The notes beneath the pieces were generated by a model. It was given only the letters and a program-made list of their open reading frames with translations, ran no database searches and was not told the origin of the DNA. From Actinomycetales bacterium (GTDB lineage Bacteria > Actinomycetota > Actinomycetes > Actinomycetales > Dermatophilaceae), in contig JAAYYA010000490.1 in assembly GCA_012515595.1 (NCBI GenBank), positions 1-34,092 of the forward strand: a stretch of 34,092 nt of DNA. Reading direction: 5' to 3'. Positions 23,162 to 30,672 of this stretch are shown one piece after another. The stretch's first letter is position 1; every line of letters begins with the position of its first letter. The translations under genes were made by a program, and so were the position numbers.

Positions 23162-25222
23162 ATGCGCGCGGTCATCGATCGGGTCGTCGACACCGTCACC
23201 GGTCGCCGCAGCGCGTGGGTCGTCGCCCTGCTCGGCCTCGCCCTGGGCGCCGGCGTGATGGTCGGTCTCGGCGAGGCGGAACGGGACCCCCACCCGACCG
23301 ACACCCTGGCCGCGGGCTACGAGTCGACGCGTGGGGTGGAGCTGGCCGAGCAGCTGCCCACGGAGGACACCGCCACCGCCATCATCCTGTTCAGCTCTGA
23401 CTCGGAGATCGGCTCGTCGCTGCCCGACCTCGAGCAGGTCGTCGAGGGACTCGACACCGGGGTGCCGGGGCCGCCCGCCTTCCTTCAGCCGTCCGAGGAC
23501 GGGACTGCGGCGATCTCGGTGGTGAACGTCCCTGCCGAGACGGCGACCGAGGTGACGGCGTCCGTGAGCGACCTGCGCACCTCGCTCCGGGACGCCACCC
23601 CCGAGGGCGTCGAGGTGCAGGTGACCGGGCCCGCCGCGGTCCGTGCCGACCTCGCGGAGGTCTTCAGCGGCGCCAACACCACCTTGCTGGCGTTCACCGC
23701 CTCGGTCGTGGCGGTGCTGCTGCTCATCACCTACCGCAGCCCGACCCTGTGGCTGGTCCCGCTCGCCGTCGTGGGGATCGCCGACCGCACGGCCGCCATC
23801 CTCGCGACGCAGGTGCTGGCCTTCTTCGGGGTGCCGTGGGACGAGTCGACCATCGGCATCCTGTCGGTGCTGGTCTTCGGGGCGGGCACGAACTACGCCC
23901 TGCTGCTCATCTCCCGCTACCGCGACGAGCTGCGGACCCGCGAGGACCGCTTCGAGGCGATGGGCCACGCACTGCGCCGGACGGCCGAGGCGGTCCTGGC
24001 CAGTGCCGCCACCGTCGTCGTCGGCGTGCTCACGCTGCTCCTCTCGGTCTTCCCGAACACCCGCGGGCTGGGGCTGGCCAGCGCCGTGGGCATCGTCGTC
24101 GCGGCCGGTTTCGTACTGCTGATGCTGCCGGCCGCCCTCGTGCTGTTCGGCCGGTGGATCTTCTGGCCCAAGGTGCCGCATGTGGGCGAGGAGGGCCAGG
24201 CGGGGCGGCGCTCCGGCTGGCGGCGCGTTGGGGACCGGGTGGCGACCCGGCCGAAGGCGTTCATCGTCGGCACCCTCACGCTGCTCGCGGTGATGGCCGT
24301 CGGGCTGACCCAGCTCCAGCTGGGGCTGCCCTCCTCGGAGCAGTTCACCGACAAGCCGGAGGCGATCGTCGCCGCTGAGCGGCTGGCGGAGTCCTTCCCC
24401 GGAGGCGCCGCCGACCCGACCACGGTGGTCACCGCCACCGAGGACGAGGCGACGGTCGAGCAACTGGTGGCCGACCTGGAGGGGCTGGACCCGGTGGGGT
24501 CGGTCAGCGTCGGGGCACAAGGGGGCGGAGTGACCCAGCTGAGCGTGGTGCTGTCGACCACGCCCGAGTCGGACGAGGCCCGCGCCGCACTGGACGACAT
24601 CCGCACCGTCACGGCGGAGCTTCCCGAGACCTACGTGACCGGCACGGCGGCGGAGACCGCGGACACCGCCGACGCGAGCACCCGTGACCGCCTGGTCATC
24701 CTCCCGATCATCCTGATCCTGGTGCTGCTCGCCCTGGCCGCGATCCTGCGCTCGGTGCTGGCACCGGTCATCCTGGTGGCCAGCGTCATCGCCAGCTTCT
24801 GCGCGGCCCTCGGGGTGTCCTGGTGGCTGTTCACCGGGCTGCTGGGCTTCAGTGGGCTCGACCCGATCGTGCCGCTCTACTCGTTCCTTTTCCTCGTCGC
24901 GCTCGGGGTCGACTACAACATCTTCCTGATCACCCGCACCCTCGAGGAGGCCCGTCACGTCGGCAGCCGCGAGGGCGTCCTGCGTGCGCTGTCGGCCACC
25001 GGCGGGGTGATCACCAGCGCCGGCATCCTGCTCGCCGCGGTTTTCGCGGTCCTGGGCGTCCTACCCCTGGTCGTGCTGGCCCAGGTGGGTGCGGTGATCT
25101 GCATCGGCGTGCTGCTCGACACGCTGCTGGTCCGCACGGTCCTCGTGCCGGCGATCGTGCTCACGCTGGGCGAGCGGTTCTGGTGGCCACGGCGCGTCGC
25201 GCCAGAGGAGGCCACCCACTGA
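23162..25222 (+). CDS. MMPL/RND-superfamily transporter
   Basis: A 686-residue inner-membrane exporter with the duplicated MMPL layout: one N-terminal helix, an extracytoplasmic domain (about 40-170), a helix bundle (about 175-330), a cytoplasmic linker, helix 7, a second extracytoplasmic domain (about 395-510) and a second bundle (about 515-680). Proton-relay positions differ between halves: the first reads FGAGTNYALLLISRYRDEL (Asn instead of Asp) and the second ALGVDYNIFLITR (Asp-Tyr intact). Relatives export lipids, siderophores or drugs by proton motive force. GAGGAG precedes the ATG, and the palindrome upstream suggests repressor control. The cargo is unknown; the iron-box resemblance would fit siderophore or metal stress, but this is inference. 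Confidence 0.92.
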   Translation: MRAVIDRVVDTVTGRRSAWVVALLGLALGAGVMVGLGEAERDPHPTDTLAAGYESTRGVELAEQLPTEDTATAIILFSSDSEIGSSLPDLEQVVEGLDTGVPGPPAFLQPSEDGTAAISVVNVPAETATEVTASVSDLRTSLRDATPEGVEVQVTGPAAVRADLAEVFSGANTTLLAFTASVVAVLLLITYRSPTLWLVPLAVVGIADRTAAILATQVLAFFGVPWDESTIGILSVLVFGAGTNYALLLISRYRDELRTREDRFEAMGHALRRTAEAVLASAATVVVGVLTLLLSVFPNTRGLGLASAVGIVVAAGFVLLMLPAALVLFGRWIFWPKVPHVGEEGQAGRRSGWRRVGDRVATRPKAFIVGTLTLLAVMAVGLTQLQLGLPSSEQFTDKPEAIVAAERLAESFPGGAADPTTVVTATEDEATVEQLVADLEGLDPVGSVSVGAQGGGVTQLSVVLSTTPESDEARAALDDIRTVTAELPETYVTGTAAETADTADASTRDRLVILPIILILVLLALAAILRSVLAPVILVASVIASFCAALGVSWWLFTGLLGFSGLDPIVPLYSFLFLVALGVDYNIFLITRTLEEARHVGSREGVLRALSATGGVITSAGILLAAVFAVLGVLPLVVLAQVGAVICIGVLLDTLLVRTVLVPAIVLTLGERFWWPRRVAPEEATH

Positions 25223-25324
25223 CCGGCCGGTCTCCACGCAGGACACCGGCTCCGACTGGCCACTGACTCTCCCCATCCACTAACTCCGTGGCGTCCCGCT
25301 CGGGGTCGCGGAACACTGGGAGCC

Positions 25325-25831
25325 ATGGAGTGGGCGGTGCTGGCTCTCGCCCTGGCCCTCGTGCTGGGCCTGGGCGTGATCAGCGCGCTGCGGGACCGAA
25401 GCCAGCGTCACGACACCACGGACCTGCGGGAGCCACGGCGACTGCGGCCTCGCCCGGATGATCCCGACGTGACGCCCGAGGACGAGGCCGAACTGGCCCG
25501 CGAGTTCGCCGCGGTGGAGGCGGAGGGGGCTCATGCCCTCGAGTCCCTGCTGGACCTCCGCCTGCGCGTGCTGTCCTCCCGCCGTGTGCCCCTGCGGGCG
25601 ATCCGTGCCGCACCGGGTCCGCACACCGGGCGGCTCGCCTTCGCCGACAGCACCGTGCTGCTGGCGCGGGCCCGCCGCCCGGGGGAGCTCTATCGGCTGG
25701 CACTGGCCATCCCGGACAACGCGGTCACCATCGACACCTGGTCGCACGAGCAGGACGGCACCGTCCTGACCTTCACCTGGCCGCAGGAGTCCGCCGAGAT
25801 CGTCGTGATCGGCCTCGACCAGCAGGACTGA
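25325..25831 (+). CDS. Membrane-anchored protein of unknown function
   Basis: A 168-residue protein with one N-terminal transmembrane helix (about residues 2-22; AVLALALALVLGLGVISAL), a basic and acidic linker, and a cytosolic or exported domain of about 120 residues (ALESLLDLRLRVLSSRR; LAFADSTVLLARARRPGELY). I do not recognise the family. It starts 102 bp after the MMPL transporter gene on the same strand and could be co-transcribed. No ribosome-binding site is evident at the ATG, and AACACT seven bases upstream only partly fits a leaderless -10. Codon use is typical of the genome. Confidence 0.75.
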   Translation: MEWAVLALALALVLGLGVISALRDRSQRHDTTDLREPRRLRPRPDDPDVTPEDEAELAREFAAVEAEGAHALESLLDLRLRVLSSRRVPLRAIRAAPGPHTGRLAFADSTVLLARARRPGELYRLALAIPDNAVTIDTWSHEQDGTVLTFTWPQESAEIVVIGLDQQD

Positions 25832-25940
25832 CCACTGCGGGTGTGCCCGGCCGCTCCCCGGTGAACGCGGATCGCCATGAACAGGCCGACGGCCACCCAC
25901 TGGCCCGGCCCCGATCGAGCGCCCCTCGGCGCCGTCTCGA

Positions 25941-25971
25941 TTGTATTTTTTCATTCATAGAGTGATTTAAT
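25941..25971 (+). promoter_or_regulatory. AT-rich promoter region of the cueP-like gene
   Basis: About 31 bases of strongly AT-rich sequence (including six T in a row) directly precede the start, a sharp contrast with the surrounding GC-rich DNA. TAGAGT (25958-25963), eight bases before the ATG, is a candidate -10. TCATTC and GAGTGA form a near-inverted repeat around it. A metal-responsive regulator site is possible, but none is recognisable. Confidence 0.4.
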
Positions 25972-26586
25972 ATGCCCATGCCCCCTCGGACCCGCCCGAC
26001 AGCACTCGCGACCCTCGGCGCCGGACTCGTCGGCGCCCTGCTCCTGACCGGCTGCTCCGCCGAGCCCGAGGCTGCGGGGCCTGTTGAGACCAGGACGACG
26101 GCGGCCGACGACGCCCTCCTGTCCGCCCACGGGCTGCCCGGCCTGGACGCGCGCGCGGTGATCGAGCAGCTGGACGCCACCCCCGTCGCGGAGCGCTCCA
26201 CCGAGCTCATGGCGTCCATCCGGCCGGACACCCTGGTCATCTCCGACGCCAGCGGTGCCGAGACCTCGCTGCCCCTGCCCGCGGACGAGTTCTACGTCTC
26301 CATCGCGCCGTTCGTCGACCAGACCCACGAGTGCTTCTTCCACAGCCTGACGACCTGCCGCGGCGAGCTCGCCAACGAGGTGATCGACGTGGAAGTCATC
26401 GACGACGCCGGCACGGTCCTGGTCGACGAGGCGCTGACCACCTTCGACAACGGGTTCGTCGGCCTGTGGCTCCCGCGCGACATCAGCGGCACGATCACCC
26501 TAGAGCACGACGGCCGGAGCGTGACCGCCCCCATCGCGACCGGCCCGGACGACCCCACCTGCGTGACGACGCTCCAGCTGGTCTGA
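25972..26586 (+). CDS. cueP: CueP-like copper-binding lipoprotein
   Basis: A 204-residue exported protein of the CueP family, which in Salmonella is a periplasmic copper sink that helps supply SodCII and resist copper. The signal sequence ends in a lipobox, LLTGC, with Cys28 as the lipid-modified residue, so here it should be tethered to the outer face of the membrane. Family hallmarks are LLSAHGLPGLDA, AERSTELMASIRPD, FVDQTHECFFHSLTTCRGE (Cys121, Cys129, His119 and His124), TFDNGFVGLWLPRD and a C-terminal Cys197. The three non-lipobox cysteines correspond to the copper ligands known from CueP. Start choice is ATG 25972 or ATG 25978, two codons apart. No copper exporter or CsoR gene is adjacent. 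Confidence 0.92.
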   Translation: MPMPPRTRPTALATLGAGLVGALLLTGCSAEPEAAGPVETRTTAADDALLSAHGLPGLDARAVIEQLDATPVAERSTELMASIRPDTLVISDASGAETSLPLPADEFYVSIAPFVDQTHECFFHSLTTCRGELANEVIDVEVIDDAGTVLVDEALTTFDNGFVGLWLPRDISGTITLEHDGRSVTAPIATGPDDPTCVTTLQLV

Positions 26587-26613
26587 CCTCGTCCCGTCGA
26601 CCTGGGCGTCCCC

Positions 26614-26685
26614 AACCTGGGCACGGTTATCACCGCCGCGAGCGCGAAATAGGGCGCCCGCAGAGCGGATAACCGTGCCCAGGTT
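26614..26685. terminator. Stem-loop family C copy 1, between convergent genes
   Basis: An 18-base arm, AACCTGGGCACGGTTATC, and its exact reverse complement (26668-26685) flank 36 bases containing GCGCGAAATAGGGCG. It sits between the stop codons of the cueP-like gene and the ABC permease gene, 27 and 6 bases away, so a bidirectional terminator is likely. A second copy with compensatory stem changes is at 33738-33811. Confidence 0.75.
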
Positions 26686-26691
26686 CGGGGG

Positions 26692-27537
26692 TCAGGCGGA
26701 GGTGCGCCGGTATCGCGCGATCGACAGCGGCGCGAAGATCAGCACGATCAGCACGGCCCAGATCAGCGAGTAGAGCACCGGGTTCTGCAGGGACCAGGCG
26801 TCCGACGGCACGGCCATCGGCAGGTTGTTGCCGAACAGGTCGCGCGCCGCCTGCGTCACGGTCGAGACGGGGTTCCACTCCGCGAAGATCCGCAACGGCG
26901 TCGGGAAGGTCTCCAGCGGCACGAAGGCGTTGGAGATGAAGGTCATCGGCATGATGACCATGAACGACGCGTTGTTGATCACCTCGACGCTGGGGACCAG
27001 CAGCCCGACATAGGCCATCACCCAGCTGAACGCATAGGCGAAGACCAGCAGCAGTGCGAAGCCCGCGAGCGCGTCGAACAGCGAGTTGCGGATCCGCCAG
27101 CCGACCAGCAGACCGGTCAGCGCCATGATGATCAGGGTCAGCACGTTGTAGATCACGTCGGACGCGGTCCGCCCGATGAGCACCGCGGCCCGGGACATGG
27201 GCAGCGACCGGAACCGGTCGATGATGCCCTTCTGCATGTCCTCGGCGAGGCCCGCGCCGGTGAAGGTCGAGCCGAACACCACGGTCTGGGCGAAGATGCC
27301 GGCGATCAGGAACTCGCGGTAGGCCTCGGGATCGCCAGGGGTGATGGCGCCGCCGAAGACGTAGGCGAAGAGCAGCACGAACATGATCGGCGACATCAGG
27401 ATGAAGACCAGGATCTCGGGGACGCGCTTGATCTTGATCAGGTTGCGCTTGGCGATGACCCAGCTGTCGGCCAGCACGGTCGCCGGAGTGGTCCGTCGCG
27501 TGGACACGACGGGGTGGGTGTCGGTGAGCGTCGTCAT
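26692..27537 (-). CDS. ABC-2 type transporter permease (DrrB-like)
   Basis: A 281-residue inner-membrane protein with six predicted helices, forming the membrane part of an ABC exporter. The arrangement FILMSPIMFVLLFAYVFGG in the first helix, GLAEDMQKGIIDRFRSLPMS in the loop and ISNAFVPLETFPTPLR late in the protein are hallmarks of the DrrB/ABC-2 family of daunorubicin-resistance-type exporters. The start ATG shares one base with the stop of the ATPase gene (TGATG), so the two are translationally coupled. The cargo is probably a hydrophobic drug, lipid or natural product; no biosynthetic genes are nearby to say which. Confidence 0.94.
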   Translation of the reverse strand: MTTLTDTHPVVSTRRTTPATVLADSWVIAKRNLIKIKRVPEILVFILMSPIMFVLLFAYVFGGAITPGDPEAYREFLIAGIFAQTVVFGSTFTGAGLAEDMQKGIIDRFRSLPMSRAAVLIGRTASDVIYNVLTLIIMALTGLLVGWRIRNSLFDALAGFALLLVFAYAFSWVMAYVGLLVPSVEVINNASFMVIMPMTFISNAFVPLETFPTPLRIFAEWNPVSTVTQAARDLFGNNLPMAVPSDAWSLQNPVLYSLIWAVLIVLIFAPLSIARYRRTSA

Positions 27538-28535
27538 CAGGATCCCTCCTTCGCGCCGACCAGCTCACGGCCCTGGTCGGCCTCGTTGTCACGTTCCTCG
27601 GCCACGTGGCCGGTCAGCTCGAGGAAGACGTCGTCCAGCGTGGGTCGACGCAGCCCGACATCGAGCAGCTCGACGCCTGCCTCCTCCAGCCGGCGCAGCA
27701 CCTCGGCCAACGCCCGCTGACCGGTGTCGACGCGGGCGCTGAGCCGCTTGGCGCCGCCCGACCGCTGGACCTCGCTCGTCGCCACGGCCGCCAGTGCCGC
27801 GAAGGCGGCCCGGGTGTCGCTCTCGTCCTGGACCACGAGCTCGACCCGCTCGCCGCCGACCTGGCTCTTCAGCTGGTCGGCGGTGCCGTGGGCGATCGCC
27901 CGGCCGTGGTCGATGACGATGATGTCGTCGGCGAGCAGGTCGGCCTCCTCGAGGTACTGCGTCGTCAGCAGCAGGGTGCTCCCACCGCTGACCAGCTCGC
28001 GGATCACGTCCCACATCTCCTGCCGGGCGCGCACGTCCAGCCCGGTGGTGGGCTCATCGAGCACCAGCACGGGCGGGGCCGCCACCAGCGCGGCCGCCAG
28101 GTCGAGCCGGCGCCGCATGCCGCCGGAGTAGGTCTTGGACGGGCGGTCGCCGGCGTCGGCCAGGCTGAACCGCTCGAGCAGCTCACGGGCACGCTCACGT
28201 GACCGGGCTCGTCCCAGCCCGTAGAGACGCCCGACCATGTCGAGATTCTCGAAGCCGGTCAGGTGCTCGTCGACCGCGGCGTACTGCCCCGACAGGCCGA
28301 TCCGCGAGCGCACGCCCTGGGGGTCCCGCGTCACATCGATGCCGGCCACGGTCGCCTGCCCCTCATCGGCGCGCAGCAACGTCGTCAGGATGCGGACCGC
28401 CGTGGTCTTGCCCGCCCCGTTGGGCCCGAGAAGACCGAGCACGGTCCCCTCCGGCACGCTCAGGTCCAGCCCGTCCAGGGCCGTCACCTCGCCATATCTC
28501 TTGACCAGTCCGCTGGCCACAATGATGTCGCTCAT
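27537..28535 (-). CDS. ABC transporter ATP-binding protein (DrrA-like)
   Basis: A 332-residue cytoplasmic ATPase that should energise the adjacent permease. All nucleotide-binding motifs are intact: Walker A GPNGAGKTT, Q-loop in GLSGQYAAVDEHLT, signature YSGGMRRRLDLA, Walker B VLVLDEPTTGLD and the switch histidine-equivalent region LLTTQYLEEAD (Gln rather than His, as usual in DrrA). A C-terminal accessory domain (about 225-315; RRPTLDDVFLELTG) also matches DrrA. ATG 28535 is preferred over a GTG two codons upstream because GAGGGAG lies five bases before it. It forms a two-gene operon with the permease. Export of a hydrophobic compound is the family expectation. Confidence 0.95.
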   Translation of the reverse strand: MSDIIVASGLVKRYGEVTALDGLDLSVPEGTVLGLLGPNGAGKTTAVRILTTLLRADEGQATVAGIDVTRDPQGVRSRIGLSGQYAAVDEHLTGFENLDMVGRLYGLGRARSRERARELLERFSLADAGDRPSKTYSGGMRRRLDLAAALVAAPPVLVLDEPTTGLDVRARQEMWDVIRELVSGGSTLLLTTQYLEEADLLADDIIVIDHGRAIAHGTADQLKSQVGGERVELVVQDESDTRAAFAALAAVATSEVQRSGGAKRLSARVDTGQRALAEVLRRLEEAGVELLDVGLRRPTLDDVFLELTGHVAEERDNEADQGRELVGAKEGS

Positions 28536-28715
28536 CCGCACTCCCTCGCTTGCGTCGTCGCTTCTACGGCCGACTTCCCAGTAGACCTGCTCCGGCGCGG
28601 AATCTCATCGCATTTTCGGGGACCGAGGCGTCGCTGACCCGGTGGTTGGGTGCTCTCCTTCGAGTATGACGCGGGGCACCGACAGTGGTTTCCCGTCCGG
28701 CCCCCGGTGGGCCAG

Positions 28716-28721
28716 TAGGCT
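28716..28721 (+). promoter_or_regulatory. Candidate leaderless-type -10 box (TAGGCT)
   Basis: TAGGCT is followed by seven bases and the ATG at 28729, with no ribosome-binding site. It supports starting the HdeD-lipase gene there rather than at the in-frame start at 28642. Confidence 0.5.
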
Positions 28722-28728
28722 CCCCGAC

Positions 28729-30579
28729 ATGGCGCTGCCGCACCACCCTGAGCAGGACCGTTCTGGGCGGGCTCGACCTGTCGCGTGGGGTGAGCGCCTG
28801 CCCCGCTGGCTCGGGCTCCCCCTGGGACTCCTCGCGGTGCTCGTCGGCGTCCTGCTGGCGACCCGGCCGCTGACCTCCCTCTCCGCGCTGACCCTCACCC
28901 TGGGGGTCGCCTTCGTGGTGATGGGGCTGGCCACGCTCCTGTCCGACCAGGAGGGGCGCACGGCGTGGGACGTCGCGCGCGGTCTCGGCTGGCTGCTGCT
29001 CGGTCTGCTCGTCCTGGTCTGGCTGCGCACCTCCTTCGAACTGCTCGCTCTCGCCGTCGGCATCGTGCTCGTGGTCGCCGGCGGGGTGCGGATCTGGGGT
29101 GCCGCCACCGGGCGCCGGCCAGCAACCCCCGGCCCCGCACGCGTCGGGAACGCCCTGCTCGGAGCGGCGGAGGTCGTCATCGGCGTCCTCGCGGTGCGCT
29201 GGCCCGACCTGACCCTGCTGGCGGTCGCCGTCATCTTCGCGGTGCGGCTGGTCGTCCTCGGCCTGGGGCTGATCCGGCGGGCCGTGTCCCGCCGCACCGC
29301 CCGCCGGACCACCGTCCCCGGCGCGGGGGCAGGAGGCCCCGGCGCCACGGCATACGACCCTCCGGCTGGGACCACGGGACGCCCCTGGCTCCGTCTCGTC
29401 GGTGGCGTCCTCGCCCTCGTGCTGGCGCTCGGCGCGACCTTCCTCGGCCTCCAGGCGCGCGCGGGATCCCCCGTCGTCGACGCCTTCTACGCGACCCCGG
29501 AGCAGGTGCCGGACGAGCCGGGCGTCCTGCTGCGCAGCGAGCCGTTCACCCGTGACGTGCCCGACGGGGCGACCGGGTGGCGCCTGCTGTACACGACGAC
29601 CGCGGCCGACGGCGCCCCGGCCACGGCCAGCGCGATCGTGGTGGTCCCCGCGGGTGGGACCGCCGGTCCGGTGCCTGTCGTCGCGTGGGCGCACGGCACG
29701 ACCGGCTTCGCGACCCAGTGCGCCCCGAGCCTGCTGGAACACCCCTTTGAGGCCGGCGCGATGCCGGCGCTGGAGCCGGCGCTGGAGCGCGGCTGGGCCG
29801 TGGTGGCGACGGACTACACCGGGCTGGGCACGCCCGGGCCGCACCCCTACCTGATCGGGCTCGGCGAGGGACGGTCGGTGCTCGACGCGATCCGCGCGGC
29901 GCACCAGCTGTCCGGGGCGGACCTCTCCGAGGACACCGTGGTCTGGGGCCACTCGCAGGGCGGTCACGCGGCGCTGTGGACCGGGCAGCTGGCCGCCGAG
30001 TACGCCCCCGAGCTCAGCCTCGCCGGTGTCGTGGCGATGGCCCCCGCGGCCGACGTCGAGACGCTGGCCGAGAGCCTGCCCGACTCCAGCGTGGGCGCCC
30101 TGTTCGCGTCCTACGTCATCGCCGGATATGCCGCGCACTACCCCGAGATCACCCTCGAGGAGCAGGTCATCCCGCCCGCGCGCACCCTGGTGCGGGAGAT
30201 GTCGGGCCGGTGCCTGTCCGAGCCGAGCGTCGTGGCCTCGTTCGTCTCCCTGCTGTCCCTGGCCCGGGACCAGTCGGTCTACGCCCGTCCTCCGGCCGAG
30301 GGCGCCCTGGGAGTGCGGCTGCGGGAGAACGTGCCGACCGGACCGTTCCCGATGCCCGTGCTCCTGGCCCAGGGAGAGGCGGACGAGCTGATCCTGCCGA
30401 CCGACCAGGGCTCCTACGTCAACCGGCTCTGCGCGGCCGGGGTGTCCGTGGACTTCCGCAGCTATCCCGACCGCGACCACCTCTCGCTCGTGGAGCCGGA
30501 GTCCGAGCTCATCGACGAGCTGCTGTCGTGGACCGCCGACCGGTTCGACGGTGCCCCGGTCACCGGGGGGTGCGGCTGA
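28729..30579 (+). CDS. DUF308/HdeD-like membrane domain fused to a secreted lipase-type alpha/beta hydrolase
   Basis: A 616-residue two-part protein. Residues about 20-190 hold about six helices in paired repeats (LGLPLGLLAVLVGVLLATRP; GVAFVVMGLATLLSD; VGNALLGAAEVVIGVLAVRW), like DUF308/HdeD proteins. Another helix (about 222-243; LVGGVLALVLALGATFLGLQ) leads to an extracytoplasmic hydrolase resembling secretory lipases. Its triad is clear: Ser409 in WGHSQGGHAA, Asp552 in AQGEADELI and His584 in DRDHLSLV, with VAWAHGTTGFA before it at the oxyanion region. The architecture suggests a surface-tethered esterase or lipase. The next genes are a two-component system 93 bp downstream. The substrate is unknown. 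Confidence 0.88.
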   Translation: MALPHHPEQDRSGRARPVAWGERLPRWLGLPLGLLAVLVGVLLATRPLTSLSALTLTLGVAFVVMGLATLLSDQEGRTAWDVARGLGWLLLGLLVLVWLRTSFELLALAVGIVLVVAGGVRIWGAATGRRPATPGPARVGNALLGAAEVVIGVLAVRWPDLTLLAVAVIFAVRLVVLGLGLIRRAVSRRTARRTTVPGAGAGGPGATAYDPPAGTTGRPWLRLVGGVLALVLALGATFLGLQARAGSPVVDAFYATPEQVPDEPGVLLRSEPFTRDVPDGATGWRLLYTTTAADGAPATASAIVVVPAGGTAGPVPVVAWAHGTTGFATQCAPSLLEHPFEAGAMPALEPALERGWAVVATDYTGLGTPGPHPYLIGLGEGRSVLDAIRAAHQLSGADLSEDTVVWGHSQGGHAALWTGQLAAEYAPELSLAGVVAMAPAADVETLAESLPDSSVGALFASYVIAGYAAHYPEITLEEQVIPPARTLVREMSGRCLSEPSVVASFVSLLSLARDQSVYARPPAEGALGVRLRENVPTGPFPMPVLLAQGEADELILPTDQGSYVNRLCAAGVSVDFRSYPDRDHLSLVEPESELIDELLSWTADRFDGAPVTGGCG

Positions 30580-30659
30580 GCGGCAGCCCGCGACGATCCC
30601 GTGGGCTCTTTCCCGGCCACCGTGAGATCGACCCCTACCCACCGGGAGGACCCCGCGCC

Positions 30660-30665
30660 TAGATT
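30660..30665 (+). promoter_or_regulatory. Candidate leaderless-type -10 box (TAGATT)
   Basis: TAGATT is followed by seven bases and GTG 30673. It would drive the second two-component operon independently of the lipase gene. GGGAGGA at 30645-30651 is too far upstream to serve that GTG. Confidence 0.5.
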
Positions 30666-30672
30666 GAGCGTC

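Noticed and set aside
23135..24958. A 607-codon open frame on the minus strand
   Set aside because: It is antisense to the MMPL transporter, whose GVDY motif and helix pattern identify the true frame.
28642..28728. Longer N-terminus for the HdeD-lipase protein
   Set aside because: The extra 29 residues contain no signal or helix, and a TANNNT box lies inside this stretch, seven bases before the ATG at 28729.
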